From: Elephas maximus indicus | Lineage: Eukaryota > Chordata > Mammalia > Proboscidea > Elephantidae | Reading direction: 5' to 3' | Assembly (NCBI RefSeq): GCF_024166365.1 | Contig: NC_064831.1 | Span: 28,448,768 to 28,512,767, forward strand | DNA length: 64,000 nucleotides | The notes under the pieces: generated by a model | Told to the model about the DNA's origin: nothing | The model's database searches: none | What the model saw: only the letters and a program-made list of their open reading frames with translations | In this document: positions 33,117 to 44,869 of the stretch, piece by piece | Numbering within the stretch: the first letter of the stretch is position 1 | Layout: each line of letters opens with the position of its first letter | Made by a program: the position numbers and the translations under genes

Positions 33117-33985
33117 TTTTTTTTTTTTTTAGCCATTATCTTTTTTTAATTGTGCTTTAAGTGAAATTATACAGCTCAAGTTAGTTTCTCATACAAAAAC
33201 TTATACACACATTGTTACGTGACCCTAGTTACTATCCGTATAATGTATCAGCATACTCCTCCTTAGATCCTGAATTTCTTGTGTCTGTTCAAACAGCTCC
33301 CATCGCTTTCTGCCTTCTCATCTCGCTTGCAGACAGGAGGTGCTCATGTAGTGTCATGCATCTACTTGAATTAAGAAGCACACTCTTCACAAATATCATT
33401 TTATGTTTTATAACCGAAAAAACCAAACCCATTGCTGTCGAGTTGATTCCGACTCCTAATGAGCCTATAGGACAGAGTAGAACTACCCCATGGGGTTTCC
33501 AAGGAGTGCCTGCTGGATTTGAGCCACAGACCTTTTGGTTAGCAGCCGTAGCTCTTAACCAGTACGCCATCAGGGTGTCCTTATGTCATATAGTCCAGTC
33601 CTAATCTTTGTCTGAATAGTTGGCTTTGGGAATGGTTTTAGTTCTGGGTTAACAGAGAGTCCAGGGGCCATGCCTTCTGGGGTTCCTCTAGTCTCAGTCA
33701 GACCATTAATTCTGGTCTTTTTACATGAATTTGAGTTTTGCATCCCACTTTTCTCCTGCTCCATCACGGACTCTCTGTTGTGTTCCATGTCAGGGAGCTC
33801 ATTGGTGGTAGCCGGGCACCTTCTAGTTCTGGTTTCAGGCTGATGATGCCTCTGGTTTATGTGGCCTTTTTTTTTGTCTCTTGGGCTAGTATTTTCATTG
33901 TGTCTTTGGTGTTCTTCATTCTCCTTTGCTCCAGGTGGGTTGGGACCAGTCAATGCATCTTAGATGGCCACTCGCTAGCTTTTAA
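33117..33985 (-). mobile_element. L1 LINE, 5'-truncated 3' UTR fragment, split by an AfroSINE
   Basis: A T-run at 33117-33131 marks the poly(A) end. It is followed by 'TAATTGTGCTTTAAGTGAAA' and sequence that parallels the 3' UTR of the longer L1 at 34197 (compare 33590-33985 with 34495-34875). It is more diverged than the longer copy. The 5' truncation is near 33985. Confidence 0.85.
33413..33580 (-). mobile_element. AfroSINE inserted in the truncated L1
   Basis: The minus-strand copy runs from 'CGAAAAAACCAAACCC' to 'CCATCAGGGTGTCC'. Flanks TTATGTTTTATA (33401-33412) and TTATGTCATATA (33581-33592) form a 12-bp duplication with two mismatches. Confidence 0.88.
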
Positions 33986-35210
33986 GTTTTCAGTATCTTT
34001 TGTGTTAATCCATTGTTTTCCTGTCTCTCTCTTATTAATTCCTCCTTTCCTCTTGGGCTACCCCATCGGTGTTTTCCCTCTCGCTTCTCTCCTATCTGTA
34101 CTTCTTAGAATTTAAGATTTTTTTTTTCATATCTTTAGGGTCAACCTCCCTTAAAAGCTCCAGATCAACAATTTTTGTTATCTGGTCTGTATTTCTTTTT
34201 ATTTTTTTTAAAATAATTTTTATTGTGCTTTAAGTGAAAGTTTACAAATCAAGTCAGTCTCTCAAGCAAAAACCCATATACACTTTGCTACACACTCCCA
34301 ATTACTCTCCCCCTAATGAGACAGCCTGCTCTCTCCCTCCACTCTCTCTTTTCGTGTCCATTTCACCAGCTTCTAACCCCCTCTACCCTCTCATCTCCCC
34401 TCCAGGCAGGAGATGCCGACATAGTCTCAAGTGTCCACCTGATCCAAGAAGCTCACTCCTCACCAGCATCCCTCTCCAACCCATTGTCCAGTCCAATCCA
34501 TGTCTGAAGAGTTAGCTTTGGGAATGGTTCCTGTCCTGGGCCAGCAGAAGGTCTGGGGGCCATGACTACCGGGGTCCTTCTAGTCTCACTCAGACCGTTA
34601 AATCTGGTCTTATGATAACTTGAGGTCTGCATCCCACTGCTCTCCTGCTCCCTCGGGGGTTCTCCGTTGTATTCCCCGTCAGGGCAGTCATCGGTTGTAG
34701 CCGGGCATCATCTAGTTCTTCTGGTCTCAGGATGATGTAGTCTCTGGTTCATGTGGCCCTTTCTGTCTCTTGGGCTCGTAATCGCCTTGTGTCCTTGGTG
34801 TTCTTCATTCCCCTTTGATCCAGGTGGGTTGAGACCAATTGATGCATCTTAGATGGCTGCTTGCTAGCGTTTAAGACCCAGACGCCACTATTCAAAGTGG
34901 GATGCAGAATGTTTTGTTAATAGATTTTATCATGCCAATTGACTTAGATGTCCCCTGAAACCATGGTCCCCAGACCCCTGCCCCTGCTACACTGGGCCTC
35001 AAAGCATTCAGTTTATTCAGGAAACTTCTTTGCTTTTGGTTTAGTCCAATTGTGCTGACCTCGCCTGCATTGTGTGCTGTCTTTCCCTTCACCTAAAGTA
35101 GTTCTTATCTACTATTTAATTAGTGAATGCCCCTCTCCCACCCCCCTCCCTCCCCCCCTCATAACCACGAAAGAATGTTTTCTTCTCAGTTTAAACTATT
35201 CCTCAAGTTC

Positions 35211-38200
35211 TTATAATAGTGGTCTTATACAATATTTGTCCTTTTGCAACTGACTAATTTCACTCAGCATAATGCCTTGCAGGTTCCTCCATGTTATGAA
35301 ACGTTTCACAGATTCCTCAGTGTTCTTTATCGATGCGTAGTATTCCATTGTGTGAATATACCATAACTTGTTTATCCATTCATCCATTGATGGGCACCTT
35401 GGTTGCTTCCATCTTTTTGCTATTGTAAACAGTGCTGCAATAAACATGGGTGTGCATATATCTGTTCATGTAAAGGCTCTTATTTCTCTAGGATATATTC
35501 CAAGGAGTGGGATTGCTGGATCGTATGTTAGTTCTATTTCTAGCTTTTTAAGGAAGTGCCAAATCGATTTCCAAAGTGGTTGTACCATTTTACATTCCCA
35601 CCAGCAGTGTGTGAGTGTTGCAATCTCTGCACAGCCTCTCCAACGTTTCTTATTTTGTGTTTTTTGGATTAATGCCAGCCTCGTTGGAGTGAGATGAAAT
35701 CTCATTGTAGTTTTGATCTGCATTTCTGTAATGGCTAATAATCGTGAACATTTCCTCATATATCGGTTACCTACCTGAATGTCTTCTTTAGTGAAGTGTC
35801 TATTCATATCTTTTGCACATTTTTTAATTGGGTTATTTGTCTTTTTGCAGTTGAGTTTTTGGAGTATCATGTAGATTTCAGAGATCAGGCGCTGATCAGA
35901 TATGTCATAGCTAAAATTTTTTTCCCAGCCTGTAGGTAGTCTTTTTACTCTTTTGGTGAAGTCTTTGGATGAGCATAGGTGTTTGATTTTTAGGAACTCC
36001 CAGTTATCTAGTTTTTCTTCTACATTCTTTATAATGTTTTGTATACTTTTTATGCCATGTATTAGGGCTCCTAACATTGTCCCTGTTTTTTCTTCCATGA
36101 TCTTTATTGTTTTAGATTTTCTATTTAGGTCTTTGATTCATTTTGAGTTAGTTTTTGTGCATGGAGTGAGGTATGGGTCTTGTTTCATTTTTTTGCAGGT
36201 GGATATCCAGTTATGCCAGCACCATTTGTTAATAGGCTGTCTTTTCCCCATTTAACTGTTTTGGGGCCTTTGTCAATTATCAACTGCTCATATGTGGATG
36301 GATTTATGTCTGGACTCTCAATTCTGTTCCATTGGTCCATGTATCTGTTGTTGTACCAGTACCAGGCTGTTTTGACTACTGTGGCGGTATAATAGGTTCT
36401 AAAATCAGGTAAAGTAAGGCCTCCCACTTTGTTCTTCTTTTTCAGTAATGCCTTATTTATCCACGGTCTCTTTCCCTTCCATATGAAGTTGGTGATTTGT
36501 TTCTCCATCTCATTAAAGAATGTCATTGGGATTTGGATTGGAATTGCATTAAATGTATAGATCGCTTTTGGTAGAACGGACATTTTTATAATGTTAAGTC
36601 TTCCTATCCACGAGCAAGGTACGTTTTTCCACTTATGTAGGTCTCTTTTGGTTTCTTGCAGAAGCGTACTGTAGTTTTCTTTGTATAAGTTTAAGATTTA
36701 TTCCTAAGTATTTTATCTTCTTGGGGGCTACTGTAAATGGCATTGATTTGGTGATTTCCTCTTCGATGTTCTTTTCGTTAGTGTAGAGGAATCCAACTGA
36801 TTTTTGTATGTTTATCTTGCATCCCGATACTCTGCTGAACTCTTCTATTAGTTTCAGTAGTTTTCTGGAGGATTCCTTAGCGTTTTCTGTGTATAAGATC
36901 ATGTCATCTGCAAATAGAGATACTTTTACTTTTTCCTTGCCAATCTGGATGCCCTTTATTTCTTTATCTAGCCTAATTGCTCTGGCTAGGACTTCCAGCA
37001 CAATGTTGAATAAGAGTGGTGATAAAGGGCATCCTTGTCTGGCTCCTGATCTCAGTGGGAATGCTTTCAGGCTCTCTCCATTTAGGGTGATGTTGGCTGT
37101 TGGCTTTGTATAAATGCCCTTTATTATGTTGAAGAATTTTCCTTCTATTCCTATTTTGCTGAGAGTTTTTATCATGAATGAGTGTTGAACTTTGTCAAAT
37201 GCCTTTTCTGCATCAATTGATACAATCATGTGATTCTTGTCTTTTGTTTTATTTATACAGTGGATTACATTAATTGTTTTTCTAATTATGAACTATCCCT
37301 GCATACCTGGTATGAATCCCACTTGGTCATGGTGAATTATTTTTTTGATATGTTGTTGAATTCTATTGGCTAGAATTCTGTTGAGGATTTTTGCATCTGC
37401 ATTCATGAGGGATACAGGTCTATAGTTTTCTTTTCTTGTGGTATCTTTTCCTGGTTTTGGCATCAGGGATATGGTGGCTTCATAGAATGAGTTTGGTAGT
37501 ATTTCATCCTTTTCTATGCTCTGAAATACCTTTAGTAGTAGTGGTGTTAACTCTTCTCTGAAAGTTTGGTAGAACTCTGCAGTGAAGCCGTCTGGACCAT
37601 GGTTTTTTTTTTGTTGGGAGTTTTTTGATTACCTTTTCAATCTCTTGTTTTGGATCTATTTAGTTGTTCTACCTCTGTTTGTGTTAGTTTAGGTAGGTAA
37701 TGTGTTTCTAGGAATTCATCCATTTCTTCTAGGTTTTCAAATTTGTTTGAGTATAGTTTTTCATTGATCTGATATGATTCTTTTAATTTCAGTTGAGTCT
37801 GTTGTAATAGCACTCATCTCATTTCTTATTTGGGTTATTTGCTCCCTCTCCGGGTTTTCTTTTGTCAGTTTGGTCAGTGGTTTATCAATATTGTTGATTT
37901 TTTCAAAAAACCAGGTTTTGGTCTTGTTAATTCTTTCAATTGTTTTTCTGTTTTCTATTTCATTTAGTTCAGCTCTAATTTTTAGTATTTGTTTTCTTCT
38001 GGTGCTTGTGGGTTTCTTTTGTTGCTGTCTTTCTATTTGTCCAAGTTGTAGGGATAGCTCTCTGATTTTAGCCTTTTCTTTTTGGATGTGTGCATGTTTT
38101 GATATAAACTGGCCTCTGAGCACTGGTTTTGCTGTGTCCCATAGGTTCTGATAGGAAGTGTTTTCATTCTCATCAGATTCTCTGAATTTCTTTATTCCAT

Positions 38201-39032
38201 CCTTAATGTCTTCTATAATCCAGTCTTTTTTGAGCAGGGTATTGTTTAGTTTCCAAGTGTTTGATTTCTTTTCCCTGCTTTTTCTGTTATTGATTTCCAC
38301 TTTTATGGCCTTATGGTCAGAGAAGATGCTTTTTAATATTTCAATGTTTTGGATTCTGCTAAGGCTTGCTTTATGACCTAATATGTGGTCTATTCTAGAG
38401 AATGTTCCATGTGCACTAGAAAAGAAAGTATAGTTGGCTCTCTTGGGTGGAGTGTTCTGTATATGTCTATGAGGTCATGTTGGTTGATTGTGGCATTTAG
38501 ATCTTCTGTGTTTTTATTGAGCTTCTTTCTGGATGTCCTGTCCTTCATCGAAAGTGGTGTGTTAAAGTCTCCTACTATTATTGTGGAGCTATCTCACTTT
38601 TCAATGCTGTTAGAGTTTGTTTTATGTATCTTGCAGCCCTGTCATTGGGTGCATAAATACTTAACATGGTTATATCTTCTTCGTGTATTGTCGCTTTAAT
38701 CATTATATAGTGTCCTTCCTTATCCTTTCTGATGGATTTAACTTTAAAGTCTATTTTGTCAGAAATTAATATTGCCACTCCTTCTCATTTTTGATTGTTG
38801 TTTGCTTGATATATTTTTTCCATCCTTTGAGTTTTAGTTTGTTTGTGTCTCTAAAGTGTGTCGCTTGTAGGCAGCATATAGATGGATCTTGTTTTTTAAT
38901 CCATTCTGCCACTCTCTGTCTCCTTATTGGTGCATTTAGTCCATTTACATTCAGGGTAATTATGGAGAGGTATGAATTTAGTGCTATCATTTTGATGTCT
39001 TTTTTTGTGTGTTGACAGTTTCTTTTTCCCAC
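35211..39032 (-). pseudogene. L1 ORF2 (endonuclease-reverse transcriptase), broken
   Basis: Fragments in family order on the minus strand are as follows. The endonuclease start is at 39032-38766 ('SIITLNVNGLNAPIRRQRV', 'QDPSICCLQATH'), then 38778-38578 ('IYAPNDRAARYIKQTL'). A linker follows at 38300-37761. RT is at 37229-36633 with '[15 protein letters not shown]', '[20 protein letters not shown]' and the catalytic 'FADDMILY'. The C-terminal domain is at 36583-35466, and the end at 35447-35211 includes 'MEYYASIKN'. At least six breaks separate them. In an active L1 this protein nicks target DNA and primes reverse transcription. Confidence 0.92.
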
Positions 39033-39449
39033 TTGATTTTATGTGCTAAGTAGATTTTCTTTGTATATTGTCCTTTCCTCATATTTGTTGTTGTTGGTTT
39101 TGTTTCTGCTGAGTCTCTATTTTTCCCTTGTATTTTATTTTGACGTGTAGGATAGTTTGTCTCCTTTGTGGTTACCTTATTATTTACCCCTATTTTTCTA
39201 AATTTAAACTAACTTTTATTTCTTTGTATCGCCATATCTCCCTCTCCATATGGAAGGTGTATGATTACATTTCTTAGCCCCTCTTTACTATTTTAATGTT
39301 GTCTTCTATTATATAATAACACTGCTGGTACCTTGTTTTGGGCTTATATATATATATATATATATAACCTTGCTTTGGTTTTTTGGGTTTCGCTGTCTGG
39401 GTTGACTTCTGGTTGCTCTGTCCAGTGTTCTAGTCTTGGGTTGATACCT

Positions 39450-40471
39450 GATATTATTGATTTTCTAACGAAAGAACTCCCTTTAGTATTTCTTGTAGTT
39501 TTGGTTTGGTTTTTACAAATTCCCTCAACTTGTGTTTATCTGGAAATGTCTTAATGTCACCTTTATCTTTAAGAGACAGTTTTGCTGGATATATGATTCT
39601 TGGCAGGCATTTTTTTTTCTTTCAATTTTTTAAATATGTCATCCCATTGCCTTCTTGCTGCATAGTTTCTGCCGAGTAGTCCGAGCGTATTCTTATTGGC
39701 TGTCCTTTGTAGGTGACTTTTCATTTATCCCTCGCTGCTCTTATAATTTTCTATTTACCTTTGGTTTTGGCAAGTTTGATATAGTATGTCTTGGTGACTT
39801 TCTTTTAATATCTACCTTATGTGGAGTTCGATGAGCATCTTGGATAGATATCTTCTCATCTTTCACAATATTAGGGAAGTTTTCTGCCAACAAATCTTCA
39901 ACAATTCTCTCTGTATTATCTGTTATCCCTCCCTGATCTGATACTCCAATCACTTGTAGGTTATTTCTCTTGATAGAGTCCCACGTGATTCTTAAGGTTT
40001 CTTCATTTTTTTTTAATTCTTTTATCTGAATTTTCTTCAAATATATTAGTGCCAAGTGATTTGTCTTCGAGTTCAGAAATTCTAGCTTCTACTTGCTCAA
40101 TTCCGCTCCTCTGACTTTCTATTGAGTTGTCTAATTCTGTAATTTTACTGTTAATCTTCTGAATTTCTGATTGCTGTCTGTCTGGATTTTTCCAGCTCAT
40201 TAAACTTTTCATTATGTTCCTGAATAATCTTTCTGATTTCTTCAATTGCTTTATCTGTGTGTTCCTTGGCTTGTTCTGCATATTGCCTCATTTCCTCCCT
40301 GATGTCTTGAAGGGTTCTGTATATTAAACTTTTGTATCCTGCGTCTGGTAATTCCAGGAATGCACTTTCATCTAGAAGATCCCTGGATTCTTTGTTTTGA
40401 GAGCCTGTTGAGGTGATCATGGTCTGTTTCTTTATGTGACTTGATATTGACTGTTGTCTCTGAGCCATCAA
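39450..40471 (-). pseudogene. L1 ORF1 (RNA-binding protein), broken
   Basis: It starts near 40471 with a Gln/Ser-rich N-terminus and a charged coiled-coil segment ('QDIREEMRQYAEQAKEHTDK'). The coiled coil continues in another frame at 40281-40003. The RNA-recognition-like domain is at 40055-39741 ('NNLQVIGVSDQGG', 'KDEKISIQDAHRTPHKVD'). The C-terminal boundary is uncertain. Frameshifts disable it. Confidence 0.85.
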
Positions 40472-40479
40472 TAAGTTAT

Positions 40480-41782
40480 TGTATTAGTTTATGCTTGCTT
40501 CCTGTGTCATAGCTGCTTGCTTTGTTTTGTTTTGGTATACCCCTATGGGTTGCTTGAGTGAGCTAGCTTGATTATTTTTGCATTTGGAGCTCTGGTGTCC
40601 TGTCCCCAGCTGGCTAGAGCTGTCATCAGGTATATCAGTCTAGGAGTCCATTCAGTTTTCTTGTATGAATTCAGCTTAGGTTTCCAGGTAGCTGGGCATC
40701 AAGTGTGTGGTACAGGCTCTGTCCTATAGTCTTAGAGGGGCAGGGGTGATTGGCGTATATACTGGTATCTGATTGCAGCAGGGGCTCATGCTCTGAACAA
40801 GGCAGGGGGCTGAGAACTGACCTCCAAGTGTCTCTGAGGAAAATGTGTCTCTGTCCCCTAGAGCGTGCTGGCGGTTGGGTTCTGCAGAGGGACTATGGGC
40901 ACCCAAAGTTTTTGGTTGTAAGGACTGGGATGTACCAGTTATCTTTGGACCCCTGTCGCGGGTGGCTGGGTGACCTGAGTGGAGCTACCAGTCCTTTGGT
41001 CCCGATGCGGGTAGGTGAGGACCTTGTTTGATAGGCAAAGCAATGTCAAACGTTTAACACCCACCTCTCCACCGCACAGCTGAAATGGTTGGATTTTGCC
41101 AACAAGGGCCTATGCTCCCGAAATAGGCCCACACAGGTCCATGCAGAAGGGAAAGGTGCTCAAGGTCCACGAACGGTTTATGCCTGGACAGGAGCCGCTT
41201 CTGTCCTTAGCTCCCCCAGTTAATGGAGCTAGCAAATTATCTTTTCCCCCGAATTGCAAATTTTTTCCTTCCCCAAGGCTGGGAGGATGGCTGTAGGTGC
41301 TCACCAGAGTCTATCTCAGGCCTAGGGATTCAGCCGCTGAAATTGGGTTGGGGGTGGAAGGGGCGCAGTAAAATATAGGCAAGTATTTAGCTTTTGCCGA
41401 GAGCACCCTTCTGCTCAGGTTCTGGAGGTGTGAGTGGGCTGTGTGGTTGGCTGCTTCTCCCTGCGGAAACTGCGGCCCAACGCTAGGCCCAGCCCACCGC
41501 CCCCTCTGCGGCTTCCACCGCGGCTACCACCGCTGCCGCTGCCGCAGCCACTCCAGGAGTGGTGCCTGAGGGCTCCTCGCGACTCAGGTCCGGTAACTCC
41601 TCTCCACTCCTGAATGGCCTCTTCCTTCCCCTGCCCCTCAGTTCGTTGTCTAAGCTTGCCTTCGATGCTCAGGGCTCCCAGCTTGTCACAAGTATACTCA
41701 TTTCACTTGTTTTTTGGGGTCTTTGTTGTAAAGAGGGCTCCGCGAAAGCGTCTGTCTATTCCGCCATCTTGGCTCTGCCTCC
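40480..41782 (-). promoter_or_regulatory. L1 5' UTR with internal promoter
   Basis: About 1.3 kb between the element start and ORF1. The first 330 bp (41450-41782) is GC- and CpG-rich, with GCCGCTGCCGC-type runs near 41530, as in other L1 internal promoters. Activity cannot be judged from sequence. Confidence 0.6.
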
Positions 41783-41798
41783 TCTGGTATGTATTTCT

Positions 41799-42205
41799 AC
41801 CTGGATGTATTTTTGGCACCTCAAATCTAACATTTCCCAAACTGAACTCATTTTCCTTGTACTATTTTTTCTTTTTCTTTTTACATCTACATTAATCAGC
41901 TCCTTTTCATAGCTTTCTTATTTTTGTTAATGTTTCCTTTCTAGAGATGTGCTTGTGCATTTGCTATGCTGGTTGAGAATTACAAGGGTAAAAGGCAAGA
42001 CCATGTCCCATATCAGTTGGATAAAAAGCAGATCTTCAGATTCCAAACTGGGACTGTGGGAGAGAGCATTTGATTGCTTGTTTGCTTTCTTGGTCTGAGC
42101 TTTGAGGAGCTGCGTGACCTGAGCTTTGTGCCTCAGTTTGTACATGTATAGATAACCATAGCATCAACAAAGTAGGGTGCTGTGTGAGTAATAAATTAAT
42201 ACATG
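41799..42205. other. Intronic, old repeat continuation, no exon seen
   Basis: Immediately right of the L1 duplication; it probably continues the repeat interrupted at 34180. No coding signal. Confidence 0.4.
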
Positions 42206-42217
42206 TATGCTTAGAAC

Positions 42218-42372
42218 TCAAACTCATAGCGACCGTATAGGACAGCATAGAACTGCCCCATAGAGTTTCCAAGGAGCGCCTGGCGGATTTGAACTGCACT
42301 TAACTGCTATGCCACCAGGGGTTATAGGGTCGCTATGAGTCAGAATCGACTCGATGGCACTGAGGCTGGGTT
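42218..42372 (+). mobile_element. AfroSINE with inverted 5' segment
   Basis: A single insertion is enclosed by the perfect 12-bp duplication TATGCTTAGAAC (42206-42217 and 42373-42384). Left part 42218-42322 is antisense SINE, ending in the head 'GCCACCAGGGG'. Right part 42323-42372 is the sense-strand 3' end, 'TATAGGGTCGCTATGAG' onward. About 17 bp ('CTCATAGCGACCNTATA') is present in both parts as an inverted repeat. Confidence 0.88.
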
Positions 42373-42384
42373 TATGCTTAGAAC

Positions 42385-42954
42385 AATGCTCGATTCGTGG
42401 TAAGTGCTTAATACATGTCACGTATATTATTCAATGTTAGTAAATAAGATTTCTGGAAATGATGAAGAAACTATTTAGTCTGATACAGAGAAGGCTGAGG
42501 ACTAACTAAAAATGACATTTCAAATAAAGGTTCTCCTGCATGGAAAGATGTTTAAACTATGTATGAGGTTTTAGTTAGATGTATATGTTTCTGACAATGA
42601 AATGGAAATGTGTTTTACTTTCTTTGGAAATATGTTTTACTTACTTCTCTTATGAACTTATAGAATCCCATCTGTCTAAAGGAATGTTCAGAGGACTTCC
42701 CAAAGTGATTCCTTGGGGAAAAAATACTAGCATTGTGAAGGTCATTAGAAGGACTAGGCAATGTGATGTAAGTTGGGGTGGAAGGCCTCAGCATGGTGGG
42801 TCCGTGTGTCCTCAGGGCTCTACCTCAAGGGCACTCACTCCAGGCTTAAATTCAGTGCCTGCACCTGCCCCCTCTCAGTTACGCAGGGTATGATTCTCTT
42901 CTATAGAGTGTCTTTTCTTCTGTTTAGCAGTTATTACTCTTTGGAATCTTTTAT
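42385..42954. other. Intronic, no exon seen
   Basis: Unique-looking DNA. Overlapping short frames at 42579-43018 have no cadherin or other family feature. Confidence 0.45.
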
Positions 42955-43305
42955 TGAGGCAGTGTGGAATAACAGAGCACTGGACTTAAAAAAGAAACCC
43001 TGGTGGCGTAGTGGTTAAGTGCTACAGCTGCTAACCAAAAAGTTAGCAGTTCGAATCCACTAGGCACTCCTTGGAAACTCTACGGGGTAGTTCTTCTCTG
43101 TCTTATAGGATCACTATGAGTCAGAATTGACTCAACAGCAATAGTTTTGATTTTTGGTTTTTTGGACTTAGAAAACATTAGTTTCAATTTTGACGCCACC
43201 GTTTATTATCTATGTTAAGTTTTTTAGGCCACAGTTCCTCATCCATAAAATGAAAGCATTGAGTTTAACCCAACATTGTTGTAAGGATTGGAGAGAACCT
43301 CTATA
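42955..43305 (+). repeat. MIR SINE, split by an AfroSINE
   Basis: 'GAGGCAGTGTGGAATAACAG' with 'CACTGGACTTA', and after the insertion 'CCACAGTTCCTCATCCATAA', follow the MIR order. Confidence 0.72.
42989..43162 (+). mobile_element. AfroSINE with T-rich tail, in MIR
   Basis: The head 'AAACCCTGGTGGCGTAGTGG', a B-box 'GTTCGAATCC' and the tail 'CAGCAATAGTTTTGATTTTT' mark the element. The target duplication is TGGACTTA at 42981-42988 and 43163-43170. Confidence 0.92.
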
Positions 43306-43309
43306 ATGT

Positions 43310-44208
43310 AGGAGAAGACGACAAGTGGTGAAAGAGTTAGGATTCTTGTTGGTGGCAAAGGTTTCTTTGTGAAGTTACCCAGGTGTCATTAGATACGGAC
43401 CTTCTGGGTGGTCTGTTGTGATGTACATGTTTTGATTTACAGCCTGTCTTGGGTGCATTCCACTGTAGCTTCACATCTTTTTTTTTTTTGTATAAAAATG
43501 TATAATGCATTTCTAGGCACAATCAGCTCTAAAAGAGAATCACTTAGGATGAATTTATGAAAGTTATGATCAGTAAGTTTCTTTTCCCTGAGGACTGAAC
43601 TCTGACAATAAATTAATTTTATTAATAACTAAAACCCAGACTCTACTAATGGCTCCTCACCTTCTAAATTATAAATGAAAAGTGAACACTTGAAGTAATT
43701 CAGACTTTCATAGCCCATTAGGGAAATTATGTTAGATCATTTTTATAAAAGCCAGGTTATTTCTTAAAAATTTCCTGAATTAAAATCTTCATTTAAAGGG
43801 AGGTTATGCATTGCAGTGTAGATAGATGAGGTGAATATGATAACAAATGAAATTAATTCAAAATCTATTTAGTCTTACATAGTAATCCATGTAGGGGTAT
43901 GAATCGGAATAATTATGGTGTGTCTGGTCCCTGTGGTGAAGTATTGGAAGATAGTTTTGAAGACATAGGTAAGCGATAGCCTGTGAAAAACTTGCAGTGT
44001 TTTCCTAAAGAGTCTGCTTTTATTCCGGAAGCAGGCATGAGCTATGGGAGCTTTTGGGTAGATATTGACATGTAAAGTAAGGTTTTAGGAATATTTGTCT
44101 GGAATTAACAAAAAGAGAGTTAAAAGAGGAAAGCAGGGAAGCCAGGTAGGGGAGTGCTGAGACTCTTGTAATAATACGTATTCAGTTATAAGGGACACTA
44201 GGGGAAAG
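43310..44208. other. Intronic, no exon seen
   Basis: AT-rich sequence with a T-run near 43480. Nothing recognised. Confidence 0.45.
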
Positions 44209-44210
44209 GT

Positions 44211-44408
44211 AAGGAGCCCTGGCGGCACAATGGTTAGTTGCCCAGCTGTGAACTGGAAGGTTGGCAATTCGAACCCATCAGCTGCTCCACAGGAGAAAAG
44301 ACCTGGTGATCTGCTCCTGTAAAGATTTCAGCTTAGAAAACACTGTGGGGCAGTTCTACTCTGTCCTATGAAGTTACTATAAGTCAGAATCAACTCGCTA
44401 ACACCAAC
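44211..44408 (+). mobile_element. AfroSINE
   Basis: The head 'AAGGAGCCCTGGCGGCACAATG', an intact B-box-like 'AATTCGAACCC' and the tail 'AACTCGCTAACACCAACAA' mark a complete plus-strand copy. Confidence 0.9.
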
Positions 44409-44642
44409 AATGGGGAACAGTAGGAGTGTAATGGAAAAGGTGGTTAGAAGAGGCATTGTAAAGGAAAAATTGGTACAACTTGAATAAGGCGTGAGGGGAA
44501 AAGTGGTGGAAGAAGTAAAAGATGATGCCATGTTTCAGTCTGGGTTAGTAAGAGGACTAGGAAAAGCTGGAAGGAATGAGAGCTTTGGAGGAAAGATGCT
44601 TGCTTTGTTGAGTTTTTGATACTTTGAGTAGGAAATAATGTC

Positions 44643-44868
44643 AAGGCTTCCTGAATGGCACACATGGTTACGTGCTCAGCTACTAACTAACCAAAAACTT
44701 GGTGGTTCAAATCCACCCAGAGACAACTCCAAAGAAAACCCTGGAGATCTACTCCTGAAAGATCACAGCTGTTGAAAACTCTATGGAGTGCAATTCTACT
44801 CTCAAACACACAGGGGTCTCCATGACTGGGAATTGAGTTGACGGTAACTGATTTTTTGTTTGTTTGTT
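44643..44868 (+). mobile_element. AfroSINE, diverged
   Basis: The head 'AAGGCTTCCTGAATGGCAC', B-box-like 'GGTTCAAATCC' and tail 'TTGACGGTAACTGATTTTTT' are recognisable, with an additional few bases in the middle. Confidence 0.83.
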
Positions 44869-44869
44869 T

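Larger units (their letters stand above)
34197..41782 (-). mobile_element. L1 LINE, nearly full length, inactive
   Basis: This is a 7.6-kb element. Its 3' end (poly(A) seen as T-rich DNA) is at 34197 and its 5' end near 41782, where the minus strand begins 'GGCAGAGCCAAGATGGCGG', the usual L1 start. TSD copies TCTGGTCTGTATTTCT (34181-34196) and TCTGGTATGTATTTCT (41783-41798) differ by one base. The order on minus is 5' UTR (41782-40480; CpG-rich near 41450-41560), ORF1 (about 40471-39450), ORF2 (about 39032-35211) and 3' UTR (about 35200-34200). Both ORFs carry several stops and frameshifts, so it cannot move itself. Confidence 0.93.

Noticed and set aside
35953..39015. Plus-strand hydrophobic open frames in the L1 region that look like membrane proteins
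   Set aside because: They are antisense of L1 ORF2; A-rich coding DNA read backwards gives Phe/Leu/Ser-rich frames.
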